From: Clostridiales bacterium UBA4362
GTDB lineage: Bacteria; Bacillota; Clostridia; TANB77; CAG-508
Direction of reading: 5' to 3'
NCBI GenBank assembly: GCA_002393975.1
Contig: DGSM01000136.1
Coordinates: 1 to 22,438, forward strand
DNA length: 22,438 bases
Of this stretch, positions 1-8,046 are shown piece by piece; the first letter of the stretch is position 1, and every line of letters starts with the position of its first letter. Below the pieces are notes generated by a model. It had not been told where the DNA came from and did no database searches. It saw only the letters and a program-made list of their open reading frames with translations. The position numbers were made by a program, and so were the translations under genes.

Positions 1-414
1 GTTTCTGGTAAAAATTCCGATACTGGTTTTCCTATGACAATTCTTTTAGATTATATTGAAGTAGTAGATATTCTAGAGCCTTTAGTTTTGAAAATAGCTA
101 ATGAAATTAAAATAATTTTAGAAAAAACCCCGCCTGAATTTTTAGAAGACATAGAAAATAATGGAATCACTTTAACTGGTGGAGGAAGTCTTTTATATGG
201 ATTGGACAAACTTATAGAAAAAAACACTGGTATTTCAACACATGTTGCTGAGGGTGCTTTAGCATGCGTTGCTATAGGTACTGGAAAAGCAATAGAAAAT
301 ATACATGATATTAATTTTAAAGAAAATGCGACAAGATATTTTGACATGAGTTCAATGAGAAAAAATTATTTTAGAGGTAATAATAATGAACAAAACAAAA
401 AGAAAAATATTTGA
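1..414 (+). CDS. mreB: MreB/Mbl-family rod-shape actin homologue, C-terminal part (5' end outside window)
   Basis: The frame is open from base 1, so this is the last 137 codons of a longer gene; the internal ATG at 34 is not the real start. MreB proteins form membrane-bound actin-like filaments that position the cell-wall elongation machinery. Visible family features are the TPPE segment followed by the adenosine-binding loop GITLTGGGSLLYGLDKLI (about residues 56-73 of the visible part), then VAEGALACVAIGTGKAIEN, the usual last conserved block. After that block the protein continues for about 35 residues rich in Asn and Lys, longer than the short tails I know for MreB. The 3' end overlaps the next gene by 29 bp, which suggests co-transcription. 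MreB, Mbl and MreBH cannot be separated from this fragment. Confidence 0.9.
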   Translation, partial: VSGKNSDTGFPMTILLDYIEVVDILEPLVLKIANEIKIILEKTPPEFLEDIENNGITLTGGGSLLYGLDKLIEKNTGISTHVAEGALACVAIGTGKAIENIHDINFKENATRYFDMSSMRKNYFRGNNNEQNKKKNI

Positions 415-961
415 AGCTTCAATGAAATTATTTGCTGAAAAAGGATATGAAGGAACTAGTATAGAAGAAATAACATCTGAAGTTGGTGTAGCAAAAGGTA
501 CTTTATATTACCATTTTACAAGTAAAGAAGAAATATTCGATTTTCTTATTTCAGAAGGTATGGGTTTACTAGAAAATAGTATTCAGATTAAAGTTAATAA
601 ACAAGATAATTATGTTGACAAAGTTCGAGCAATAATTCTTATACAAGTGAAACTAGTAGAAAAATATGAAAAGTTTATTACCATATTAACTACAGAAATG
701 TGGGGAAATAGTGAGAGATCAAAGGCTTGTAGAAACTTTGTTAGTGAATATTTAAAAGACATAAAAAAGATTCTAGATGAGGGTATTGAAAAAGGAGAAC
801 TTAAAGAAACAAATACTGATTTGATGTCTAAAGAAATTTTAGGATTTCTTTTCTCAAGTTTATATGCTAAAAAGATGAATCCAAATTTTACAGTTGAAGA
901 AACTTTTAAGTCTATAGACAGAGACTTTATGATTGGAATAAAGGCAAAAAGCAAAATGTAA
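386..961 (+). CDS. TetR/AcrR-family transcriptional regulator
   Basis: A 191-residue protein of typical TetR length. The N-terminal DNA-binding domain (about residues 1-50) shows the family pattern: KIFEASMKLFAEKGYEGTSI, then the helix-turn-helix with GVAKGTLYYHFTSKEEIF. The rest is an all-helical ligand-binding and dimer domain, too variable to predict the ligand. The start ATG at 386 is preceded by GAGG (374-377) inside the mreB-family gene, so translation begins before that gene ends. TetR proteins usually repress their own or neighbouring genes. A plausible target is the promoter just downstream at 1016-1042, but I found no clear inverted-repeat operator there. The family call is firm; the regulated function is unknown. 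Confidence 0.93.
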   Translation: MNKTKRKIFEASMKLFAEKGYEGTSIEEITSEVGVAKGTLYYHFTSKEEIFDFLISEGMGLLENSIQIKVNKQDNYVDKVRAIILIQVKLVEKYEKFITILTTEMWGNSERSKACRNFVSEYLKDIKKILDEGIEKGELKETNTDLMSKEILGFLFSSLYAKKMNPNFTVEETFKSIDRDFMIGIKAKSKM

Positions 962-968
962 CAATTTT

Positions 969-995
969 GTAACATTTCTGTAACTCAAAAGTAAC
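969..995 (+). repeat. Three GTAAC direct repeats at exact 11-bp spacing
   Basis: GTAAC occurs at 969-973, 980-984 and 991-995, one helical turn apart, in the gap after the TetR gene and 21 bp upstream of a -35 element. On the other strand this reads as GTTAC repeated with the same phase. Tandem half-sites at 11 bp are the geometry bound by OmpR/PhoB-type response regulators, so this may be an activator site for the promoter at 1016-1042. The binding protein is not identified. Confidence 0.45.
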
Positions 996-1015
996 CTAAC
1001 AAAATATCAAAATTC

Positions 1016-1042
1016 TTGACATCCTTTTATCCGTTGTATAAA
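1016..1042 (+). promoter_or_regulatory. Sigma-A-like promoter for the 1117-2699 unit
   Basis: A perfect -35 TTGACA (1016-1021) is followed by TATAAA (1037-1042) with a 15-nt spacer, or ATAAAA one base later with 16 nt. The spacer is short for a strong promoter, which fits dependence on an activator at the upstream GTAAC repeats. Transcription from about 1049 would give a leader near 68 nt, containing a small TACCA/TGGTA hairpin (1069-1083). Confidence 0.6.
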
Positions 1043-1116
1043 ATCAATATATAAATAGTAGCAAAATATACCATTATTTGGTAAACACATCGAGATAAAA
1101 GGAGGCCTGCTCTACA

Positions 1117-2415
1117 ATGATGAAGAGAGGTATAGTTAATGTGAGGATGGTTATCACGGAAGAAAAAATCTTATCAAATGTTGAAAAGATTCATAAGTTA
1201 ATCAATCCTAACAACAAAAAACAAATAATTGAATTAGAAGATAATTCTTATTTTAAGGATTTAGTAGAGTCTGTAAAGACATATCTTATTGAATATCCTA
1301 AAAAGAAGAATTTTCCTAAGAATGTTTATGATCAATGCTATGAGTTGGTTGAATATGCAACAAAACAATTTGAAGAGAACACAAAGCAAATTGAAGACCT
1401 AATCAAGGAAAGAGAATATAACATTAAGTCAGCTGCTATTTTAAAGCAAACTAAGGAAATAGTTGAATCTGGAGATCCTAATTGGAAACAAAGTGTAAAA
1501 GCGATCCAACCTAGATTTTCAAGAGACATAATACAATCTTTAAGCTTAATAGCAACAGTTAAAGAAAAAGATCCTGAGAATTATAATGCAGCTGTTAAAT
1601 TAGTTAATGCTAGAATAGATAATTTGCAATCTAATCTTCATATTGAAATTGATATGGAAAGAATAGAAGATAGATCTAGAGCACTTAGCTTCATAGGAAT
1701 TGAAATTGCTGATGCTTTAAAACAAATTCCTGTTCCAAGAGGAGTTGAAGAAAACGATTCTTCTGTTGTTGAAAATGCACAAGAAAATCTTCATATAGAA
1801 GAAAAAGAAGTTAAGCAAGAACAGGTTCAAGCATCTATGCCAGCAAGTCCTGTTAATACACAAGTACAAAATGCACAAGTTCAAAATAATGCTCAAAACC
1901 AACAACAAGGACAACAGCAAGTTCAACAACAAGTACAACAACAAAATCTTCAAGCACAACAAATTGCTGCTCAAAGACAAATGCAACAAAGACAAGCTTT
2001 CTATAACAATATGTATGCAAATCAAATTAGACAAGCACAATATCAATATGCGCAATATAGACAAAACATGAATGGTAGAGTAGCTATGCCACAACAAGCA
2101 AGAACACCTTCTGCACAATATATGGCAAGTTATTATAATCCAAGACAAAATAGACAAGTAAATCAACAAATGAATGTTAGACAACAAGTACAAAAAGTTC
2201 AAGCAAGACCAGAAGCAGTTCAACAAGTTGATTACACTTCAAGAGTTTATCAAAATGCAAAAGAAATTGAAGATGGAAGAAATATTAAAGTTAAATCTTC
2301 ATTATGGAATAGATTTATGAATAGTAAATTTGTTAAATCTATAAAATATGCTTTCAAACTAAGAGTTGTTTTACAACTTCCTGAAGGTGAAGAAGCAACA
2401 GCTAATAATAAATAA
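1117..2415 (+). CDS. Unrecognised cytoplasmic protein with Gln-rich prion-like region
   Basis: A 432-residue protein that I do not recognise. It has no signal peptide or clear membrane helix. Residues 1 to about 215 are charged and probably helical. A Glu-rich linker follows, then a low-complexity stretch at about 246-380 dominated by Gln with Asn, Tyr, Ala, Met and Arg, containing runs such as QQQVQQQVQQQ. The composition resembles yeast prion-like domains. The last 40 residues include a basic, partly hydrophobic segment (SSLWNRFMNSKFVKSIKYAF) that could be an amphipathic helix touching membrane or a partner. Start: ATG at 1117, 12 nt after AAAGGAGG (1097-1104); an ATG at 1120 and one at 1150 are alternatives. 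It sits 11 nt upstream of a small membrane-protein gene with its own Shine-Dalgarno site, so the two are probably made together. Function unknown. Confidence 0.8.
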   Translation: MMKRGIVNVRMVITEEKILSNVEKIHKLINPNNKKQIIELEDNSYFKDLVESVKTYLIEYPKKKNFPKNVYDQCYELVEYATKQFEENTKQIEDLIKEREYNIKSAAILKQTKEIVESGDPNWKQSVKAIQPRFSRDIIQSLSLIATVKEKDPENYNAAVKLVNARIDNLQSNLHIEIDMERIEDRSRALSFIGIEIADALKQIPVPRGVEENDSSVVENAQENLHIEEKEVKQEQVQASMPASPVNTQVQNAQVQNNAQNQQQGQQQVQQQVQQQNLQAQQIAAQRQMQQRQAFYNNMYANQIRQAQYQYAQYRQNMNGRVAMPQQARTPSAQYMASYYNPRQNRQVNQQMNVRQQVQKVQARPEAVQQVDYTSRVYQNAKEIEDGRNIKVKSSLWNRFMNSKFVKSIKYAFKLRVVLQLPEGEEATANNK

Positions 2416-2426
2416 GGGAGCTTATT

Positions 2427-2699
2427 ATGGAAGATAATTTAAATATTCCTGATGAATATAAACCAATATCAATGTGGGGATATTTTGGATATGAAATATT
2501 ATTTTCGATTCCAGTTATAGGATTTATTTTACTTTTAGTATTTTCGTTTGGAGGATCTAAAAACATAAATCTAAAAAACTTTGCTAGATCATATTTTTGT
2601 TTCTTTATTATAGAAGTAATTATTACTATAATATTAGCTTTATTGATTGGCTTTGGTGTAATATCATCTAGTATGGTATCACAAGCGTTGAATTATTAA
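2427..2699 (+). CDS. Small two-helix membrane protein of unknown function
   Basis: A 90-residue protein. A short polar N-terminus with YKPISMWGYFGYE leads into helix 1 (about residues 22-43, SIPVIGFILLLVFSFGG). A loop with KNINLKNFARSYF follows, then helix 2 (about 57-82). The combination of a PxSMWGYFG-like motif, helix, NLKNFARSYF and second helix is one I associate with small uncharacterised Bacillota membrane proteins; I know no assigned function. Shine-Dalgarno GGGAG (2416-2420) lies right after the stop of the preceding gene, so the pair is an operon. A terminator follows, so this gene ends the unit. It could anchor or partner the Gln-rich protein, but that is only inference from context. 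Confidence 0.85.
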   Translation: MEDNLNIPDEYKPISMWGYFGYEILFSIPVIGFILLLVFSFGGSKNINLKNFARSYFCFFIIEVIITIILALLIGFGVISSSMVSQALNY

Positions 2700-2710
2700 T
2701 AAAAAATATA

Positions 2711-2746
2711 AAAAACTAGAATGAATAATTCTAGTTTTTTTCTTTT
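2711..2746 (+). terminator. Rho-independent terminator after the 1117-2699 unit
   Basis: A perfect 12-bp stem AAAAACTAGAAT (2711-2722) pairs with ATTCTAGTTTTT (2728-2739) around a GAATA loop, and the T-rich tract runs on to 2746. The stem is A/T-heavy, so it may be leaky. The rest of the gap to 2880 is A/T-rich with nothing else I can identify. Confidence 0.8.
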
Positions 2747-2883
2747 TCATAAAATTTTTCTTTATATTCTGATTCATATTCCTATGCCTATTGCTTTTTT
2801 TGTAATTCTTTTTATTATTCTTTTTTTATTTTAAAATTAATCTGAAAAAATTCAAAATTATATATATTTTTTTCTAATTGGGG

Positions 2884-2912
2884 TTATATATTTAAAATTG
2901 TATTGATATAAT
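2884..2912 (+). promoter_or_regulatory. Extended -10 promoter for the giant surface-protein operon
   Basis: TGATATAAT (2904-2912) is a perfect TATAAT with an upstream TG. The best -35 at the right distance is TTATAT (2884-2889), 17-nt spacer, a weak match that the extended -10 would compensate. It leaves a leader of about 28 nt with GGGAG (2930-2934) ahead of the ATG at 2947. Confidence 0.65.
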
Positions 2913-2946
2913 TTTTGAGATAAAAAATAGGGAGAGTATACATAAT

Positions 2947-5900
2947 ATGAAGAAAAAACTTATATCATTAATGATTATTATATTTCTTGTTTCAAGTTTT
3001 ATTTATCCAGTACTTGCATCTAGCAACAACCCTCAAGATGATAGCGAATCAAATATTGTATTTGAAACATATATAAGCAGCTATAATGAAGATGGAACCA
3101 TCGATAGTTATGGTTTTGATAAGCAACTTTTAATAGAAAATGGAGGCTTATTAACTATACTTATTAAAGTTAATAACTCTGGTTATTTAAAAGAATCTAC
3201 AATCAAATTAGATGCTCCTAATTTTTTATTAAGTAATAAATATGATGTAGAAGTTAATAAAATTACATCTATTAGTGAAGAACAAACTTCGGCTTCAAAT
3301 ATAGATAATACTCTTGCAGAAGAGGCCAAAACAACAGATGCAGAATCACATAAATATGAAATAAAGTCTTCAGGAGTAGATTCTTTAAGTCAAGCTACTA
3401 CAACACAAATAATGGCTCAAGCTGAACAGAGTGAAACTTTTGCTGAAACTGAAGAAGGAAAACCAATTAATAACTCTATTTTAGAAAACAACGACAATAA
3501 TAATGAAAGTGAAGCTAACAGTGAAAAACAAGAATTGGATCTATTGGGAAGTAATGGAAAGAGAATTGTTAAATCTATTAAGGATAATACTATAACTCTT
3601 AACCAAATTACATCTAATCGACTTGTGTTTATTTCGATTCCTATATCTTTTGAAAAGAACACAATTACAACAACTGACTACTTTAATAAAAATACTAATA
3701 TTTCTTTTAATGCTAAATATGTTAAGGAAGAAAAAGAAAATAAAGAAAAAGAAATTACTAGAAATAAAAGCATTAATGTTTCTTGGACTACAAAAGTTGA
3801 AACGGCTATTGATCAACAAATTGTTAGATTTATTAAATATGAAGACAATAAAGCTTTATTAAGCATGAGAATTTTTGATGAAATTGTAAATGATAAATTA
3901 CCATATCTAAAAAAGAATTATGAAGTTAAAATACCTTTAATTAATAATAACTTACCACAATCAGCAATTATAGTGGCTAAAAATGTTAACTATAGTGTTG
4001 AAGGCGAAATTTTGAAAATTGAAAGAACGAATGATGCATCAAAAGGAAAAGTAAGCACAGAAACATCTGATGTTACAATTGTTACTTATCTTTATGAAAT
4101 GGATGACATACCTAGTGATATTAATATTATTTCTGATGTATATGAATCTATTGAATTAATTGATGGTCAAAAGTGTGAGAACAAGATTGAAAATAGTAGC
4201 TATACAGCAAATGGTGAAATTGGAAAAATAGTAGATATGACTTTATCTGCTCCTGCTGAGCTTAATAAAGGATTTATGTATTCGAATTTAGATAAAGTTG
4301 AAAATAAATTTGATACAGACTTTTTTGAAATATTAACAATTGATATTGGTTTTAAAGATTTAATTGATAAAGTTGTTTTAAGTCAAGATAATACAGATAC
4401 TAATCTAGTTACTAAAAAGATTCAAATTGATCCTGAAGATTTTTTGAATGTTTTAGGTGAAGAAGGATATGTAAACATAATAGATATTGAAGGAAATCAA
4501 TTAGCAACTATTAATATTAATAATCTAGAGCTAAATATATATACAGATAAAAGTATAAGATTTGAAACTAGCAAACCAATTTCTGAAGGAAGTTTTCCTA
4601 TACTTATAACTCGCGCGATTAGTTCAAACCTTCCTTTTTCAAGGGAAGAATTAAAACAAATTCCAAGTCTTACTGACAATTTAACTGTTAAAAGTTATAT
4701 GCAAGATACAGAAGTTTCTAGTGGAACTATTAACTTAAAAATAGGATTAACAGATCCTGTATCTAAAGCATCAATAGAAATATCTCATCCAAATTTATCA
4801 ACTATAGAGGTTAATAAAGATGTAGATATAACAGCTACTTTAGAAACTGATAGTATTGATGATGCTTTATTTAAGGATCCATCTTTAACATTTACCCTTC
4901 CGGATGCTGTTAAGAGCATTAATGTTAAAGATGCAAAATTAGTTTATGAAGATGAATTAATTCCAGCTGAGTATACAGCAAATGGAAATGTAATAAATGT
5001 AAGATTATCTGGAACACAAACCAAGTATAGTAGACTTGCTATTTCAAAAGGATCTAAAATTAAAATTATTGCTGATTTAACTTTAGATAGTTTAGCAACT
5101 TCTAGTTTTAATAATGTTAATTTAACCTATACAAATGCAAATACTCATGAAACAAATAGCGTTTTAGCTTCAACAAATGTTATAGCTCCTCAAGATTTTG
5201 TTATTACAAATGAAACGACCATTACTCCAAAAGGAGAAGACAAAACATATCTTTTAGCAAGGGAAGCTACAAATCAAGAGTACAAATTTAAAGGATTTCT
5301 AGGAAAAGAACAAAGTGCAAATATTACAGGAACATTAGTAAACAACCTTGGATATGATGCTACTAATGTAAAAATATTAGGTCGTACTTTTAATAGCGAT
5401 TGTTCAAAAACAGATCAAAGCAACGAAAGCTTAGATTCTAGTTTTGACACTACTTTAAATGGAGCCATTAATGTAAGTGGCTATGAAAACTACAAGATTT
5501 ATTATTCAGAAAATGGACATGCTTCGCAAGATTTAGGTGATGCCAATAATGGATGGAATACTACTTTTAGTACTAAGAGTAAATCATATTTAATAGTTTT
5601 AGAAGGAAACATTCCTTTTGGCAGAAAAATCACATTTAATTATATTAGTAATATTTCTAGAGATGTAGATTACGATAAACAGACAACGCAAATGTTTTCT
5701 GTTTATTACACGAGCAATCAATCAATGTTAAAGAATAGTGCAACATGTAAGATTTATACAAGCACTAAACCTGTTATTGATATTAATATCACAGCTAAGA
5801 ACTATTATACTGGTGAAGAACTATATCAAGACAGTATAGTAAATTATGGAGATGTTGTTCAATATACGGTTTCTACTAAAAACAATTCTACTGGAACAAT

Positions 5901-8046
5901 TCAAAATGTTAAAAGCAAAATTTCATTTGATGATAATATCGGAGCAGCTGCTTTTATAGCTAATAATTGGGATGGCGTTGAAAAGTATAGTAATTATTTA
6001 TTAACAGACAAGGAATTGATTAATAATATAGGCTCAATTTCAAAAGGAGAAACAAAATCAACAACTTTTAAAGTTCTAGTAGGAAATGGTTTAACACCTA
6101 ATACTAAGTTAGTACTTAGAGATATAATAACGGCCGAAGATTTGGATGAAGAGGCGATTAATAGTTTTTCATTATTAGGTGGAGATGGAGTCATTATTTC
6201 TAAAATAGCTATAAACGGAAATAATAAAACTTCTTATAATACTGGTGATGAAATAAAGATTGAAGCAAATATACAGAACCAATTAAAAAGAACTGTTAAC
6301 GAACTAAAAACATGTACAATAACAATGCAATTACCAGAATCAATTGAATTTGTGAGTGGTGATAACATTGAATATAATAAGAAGAAAAATTTATTAACTT
6401 TTGATGTTAATAAAATTGTTAGTCGTGAAGCAAGCTATATTCCTTTTTCTTTTACATTAAAAGTTAAAGAAACAAAAACTGAAACAAAGAATGATTTATT
6501 TATTAATTCATCATATACATATTCAAAAGATGATAGTGAGATTGATTTTAATACAACTTCTAATAAGCTAAAGATTATTACAGGAAGTTCAAATAAAGTT
6601 GATGTTTCATATGAATGCAATATTAACGATAAAGAAATCAAAGAAGATAGTGAAATAGTATATTCTATTAAAGTTATGAATAATTCAGAAGATTCAATTA
6701 ATATTAATATAGAAGATAGTATTCCAGAACAATTAAGTGTGTATTCAATCATTTGTGATTCTAATTCAAATATGATTAATTTAGAGGCTAAAAACGATTT
6801 TAAATATTCAGCAAAATTAGAAAAAGAACAAAGACTTAATATAACTATCAAGACAAGAACTACTAAGCTATATGAAGATTACGAAATAGAAAATAGTCCT
6901 ATTATAAAGATTAATGATAACTCGGTTGATATAAATAGTATAAAACATAAAGTTAAGTTAGCTACTTCAAAAGAAGAAAACTTAAAAGTAAATGCTAGTG
7001 CAAATGTTACGAAAAATTCTATCCTAGGTCTTGCTTGGGAGGATGAAAATGGCGATGGTGTCAGACAAGATAATGAAAAATTATTAGAAGGTGTAAGTTT
7101 TGAATTATATGATAAACTAACAAATCAAATTGCAAGAGATGCTAATTTTGTAGAGATAAAAGCTACATCTGGTAGTGATGGTAGATATGAATTGAATAAT
7201 GTTCCTAATGGAAATTACTATATAGTTGCAAAATATGATAATACGAAATTTAAAATTTCTAAATATGACGTAAGCTCAAGTGCAAGTACTAATTCTGATT
7301 TCATTAGTTCAAAATTTAATGAAGAAGCAGTTGCTGCTACTAATATAATTTCACTTGATAGTAATAATCAATACAATGTTGATTTAGGATTGGACTCAAA
7401 TAGTGTATTTGATTTAAGCTTAGATCTTTCAATTTCAAAAGTTACTGTTACAAATTCTAATAAACCAACAGAAGAAAAAGAATATGATAACGCAAAAATA
7501 CTAAAACATGAATTTGAACCTAATAGGGTTGATAATGATACAGTAATTATTGAATATACCATTAAAGTTACAAATGAAGGAAAAGTTCCAGGATATGCAA
7601 CCGCTATTGCTGACTATATTCCTGATGAAATGACATTTAATAGTGAGTTAAATAAAGATTGGGTACTTATAGATGATGTTGCTTACAATAAAAGTTTAAT
7701 TAATACGTTGATTAATTCTGGAGAAACAAGAGAATTAAAGATTGTATTAACTAAAAAAATGGATGGAGAAAGCGTTGGTTTAGTTCATAATATTGCTGAA
7801 ATAGCATCTGCATATAATGAAAGAGCAATAGAAGATATTGATTCTAAAACAAATAATTATGACTCAAAAGAAGACGATTTATCAAGTGCAGATATCTATT
7901 TAGGAATTACAACAGGAATTAAGAGATTATATAAATACTCGCTAGTTATAATTAGTGTAGGAATTGTTATTTATATAATTATGATGACTATTTCTGAAAA
8001 AGGAAGTAACAAACATAGTAAAATAAAGAAATGGAGAAAAGCATGA
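2947..8046 (+). CDS. Giant exported, membrane-anchored DUF11/SdrD-B-like surface protein
   Basis: A 1699-residue exported protein. Residues 1-25 form a classic signal peptide (MKKK, hydrophobic stretch, likely cleavage after VLA-S). An acidic, Ser/Thr-rich low-complexity linker covers about 100-210. The long middle consists of beta-rich segments with DUF11-like phrases such as YTVSTKNNSTG and YSIKVMNNSEDS. An SdrD-B/Cna-B-like domain at about 1357-1482 has WEDENGDGVRQ, SGSDGRYELNNVPNGNYYI and VDLGLDS. A clearer DUF11-type domain follows at about 1505-1625 (IEYTIKVTNEGKVPGYA). The C-terminus has one membrane helix (about 1664-1684) and a basic tail, with no LPXTG motif, so it should stay membrane-held while the stalk projects outward. 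Its stop overlaps the ATG of the next giant gene. The family call rests on domain style; its ligand and role are unknown. Confidence 0.88.
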   Translation: MKKKLISLMIIIFLVSSFIYPVLASSNNPQDDSESNIVFETYISSYNEDGTIDSYGFDKQLLIENGGLLTILIKVNNSGYLKESTIKLDAPNFLLSNKYDVEVNKITSISEEQTSASNIDNTLAEEAKTTDAESHKYEIKSSGVDSLSQATTTQIMAQAEQSETFAETEEGKPINNSILENNDNNNESEANSEKQELDLLGSNGKRIVKSIKDNTITLNQITSNRLVFISIPISFEKNTITTTDYFNKNTNISFNAKYVKEEKENKEKEITRNKSINVSWTTKVETAIDQQIVRFIKYEDNKALLSMRIFDEIVNDKLPYLKKNYEVKIPLINNNLPQSAIIVAKNVNYSVEGEILKIERTNDASKGKVSTETSDVTIVTYLYEMDDIPSDINIISDVYESIELIDGQKCENKIENSSYTANGEIGKIVDMTLSAPAELNKGFMYSNLDKVENKFDTDFFEILTIDIGFKDLIDKVVLSQDNTDTNLVTKKIQIDPEDFLNVLGEEGYVNIIDIEGNQLATININNLELNIYTDKSIRFETSKPISEGSFPILITRAISSNLPFSREELKQIPSLTDNLTVKSYMQDTEVSSGTINLKIGLTDPVSKASIEISHPNLSTIEVNKDVDITATLETDSIDDALFKDPSLTFTLPDAVKSINVKDAKLVYEDELIPAEYTANGNVINVRLSGTQTKYSRLAISKGSKIKIIADLTLDSLATSSFNNVNLTYTNANTHETNSVLASTNVIAPQDFVITNETTITPKGEDKTYLLAREATNQEYKFKGFLGKEQSANITGTLVNNLGYDATNVKILGRTFNSDCSKTDQSNESLDSSFDTTLNGAINVSGYENYKIYYSENGHASQDLGDANNGWNTTFSTKSKSYLIVLEGNIPFGRKITFNYISNISRDVDYDKQTTQMFSVYYTSNQSMLKNSATCKIYTSTKPVIDINITAKNYYTGEELYQDSIVNYGDVVQYTVSTKNNSTGTIQNVKSKISFDDNIGAAAFIANNWDGVEKYSNYLLTDKELINNIGSISKGETKSTTFKVLVGNGLTPNTKLVLRDIITAEDLDEEAINSFSLLGGDGVIISKIAINGNNKTSYNTGDEIKIEANIQNQLKRTVNELKTCTITMQLPESIEFVSGDNIEYNKKKNLLTFDVNKIVSREASYIPFSFTLKVKETKTETKNDLFINSSYTYSKDDSEIDFNTTSNKLKIITGSSNKVDVSYECNINDKEIKEDSEIVYSIKVMNNSEDSININIEDSIPEQLSVYSIICDSNSNMINLEAKNDFKYSAKLEKEQRLNITIKTRTTKLYEDYEIENSPIIKINDNSVDINSIKHKVKLATSKEENLKVNASANVTKNSILGLAWEDENGDGVRQDNEKLLEGVSFELYDKLTNQIARDANFVEIKATSGSDGRYELNNVPNGNYYIVAKYDNTKFKISKYDVSSSASTNSDFISSKFNEEAVAATNIISLDSNNQYNVDLGLDSNSVFDLSLDLSISKVTVTNSNKPTEEKEYDNAKILKHEFEPNRVDNDTVIIEYTIKVTNEGKVPGYATAIADYIPDEMTFNSELNKDWVLIDDVAYNKSLINTLINSGETRELKIVLTKKMDGESVGLVHNIAEIASAYNERAIEDIDSKTNNYDSKEDDLSSADIYLGITTGIKRLYKYSLVIISVGIVIYIIMMTISEKGSNKHSKIKKWRKA
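8033..8046 (+). promoter_or_regulatory. Translational-coupling site between the two giant genes
   Basis: GGAG (8033-8036) lies 6 nt before an ATG at 8043 that overlaps the upstream stop as ATGA (8043-8046). This classic termination-reinitiation arrangement fixes the downstream start at 8043. The in-frame ATG at 8031 overlaps the GGAG itself and has no equally placed site. Confidence 0.8.

Noticed and set aside
1041..1116. A riboswitch in the leader of the 1117 gene
   Set aside because: Only a 5-bp hairpin is present and none of the conserved riboswitch motifs I know (such as c-di-GMP or c-di-AMP types) appear.
1871..2071. A 66-codon frame on the + strand inside the Gln-rich gene
   Set aside because: Out-of-frame reading of the repetitive CAA tract, rich in Asn/Lys, without a ribosome site.
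1717..2226. A 169-codon Leu/Ile-rich open frame on the - strand opposite the Gln-rich gene
   Set aside because: It is the complement of CAA-rich codons (giving Leu/Cys/Ile strings), has no Shine-Dalgarno site or family match, and lies inside a gene with strong start signals.
2747..2880. A hidden small gene or RNA in the gap before the first giant gene
   Set aside because: The stretch is T-rich then A/T low complexity, with no ribosome site plus open frame and no stable stem beyond the terminator.
8031..8042. ATG at 8031 as start of the second giant protein
   Set aside because: GGAG that serves the ATG at 8043 overlaps it, and the ATGA overlap at 8043 is the better-supported start.
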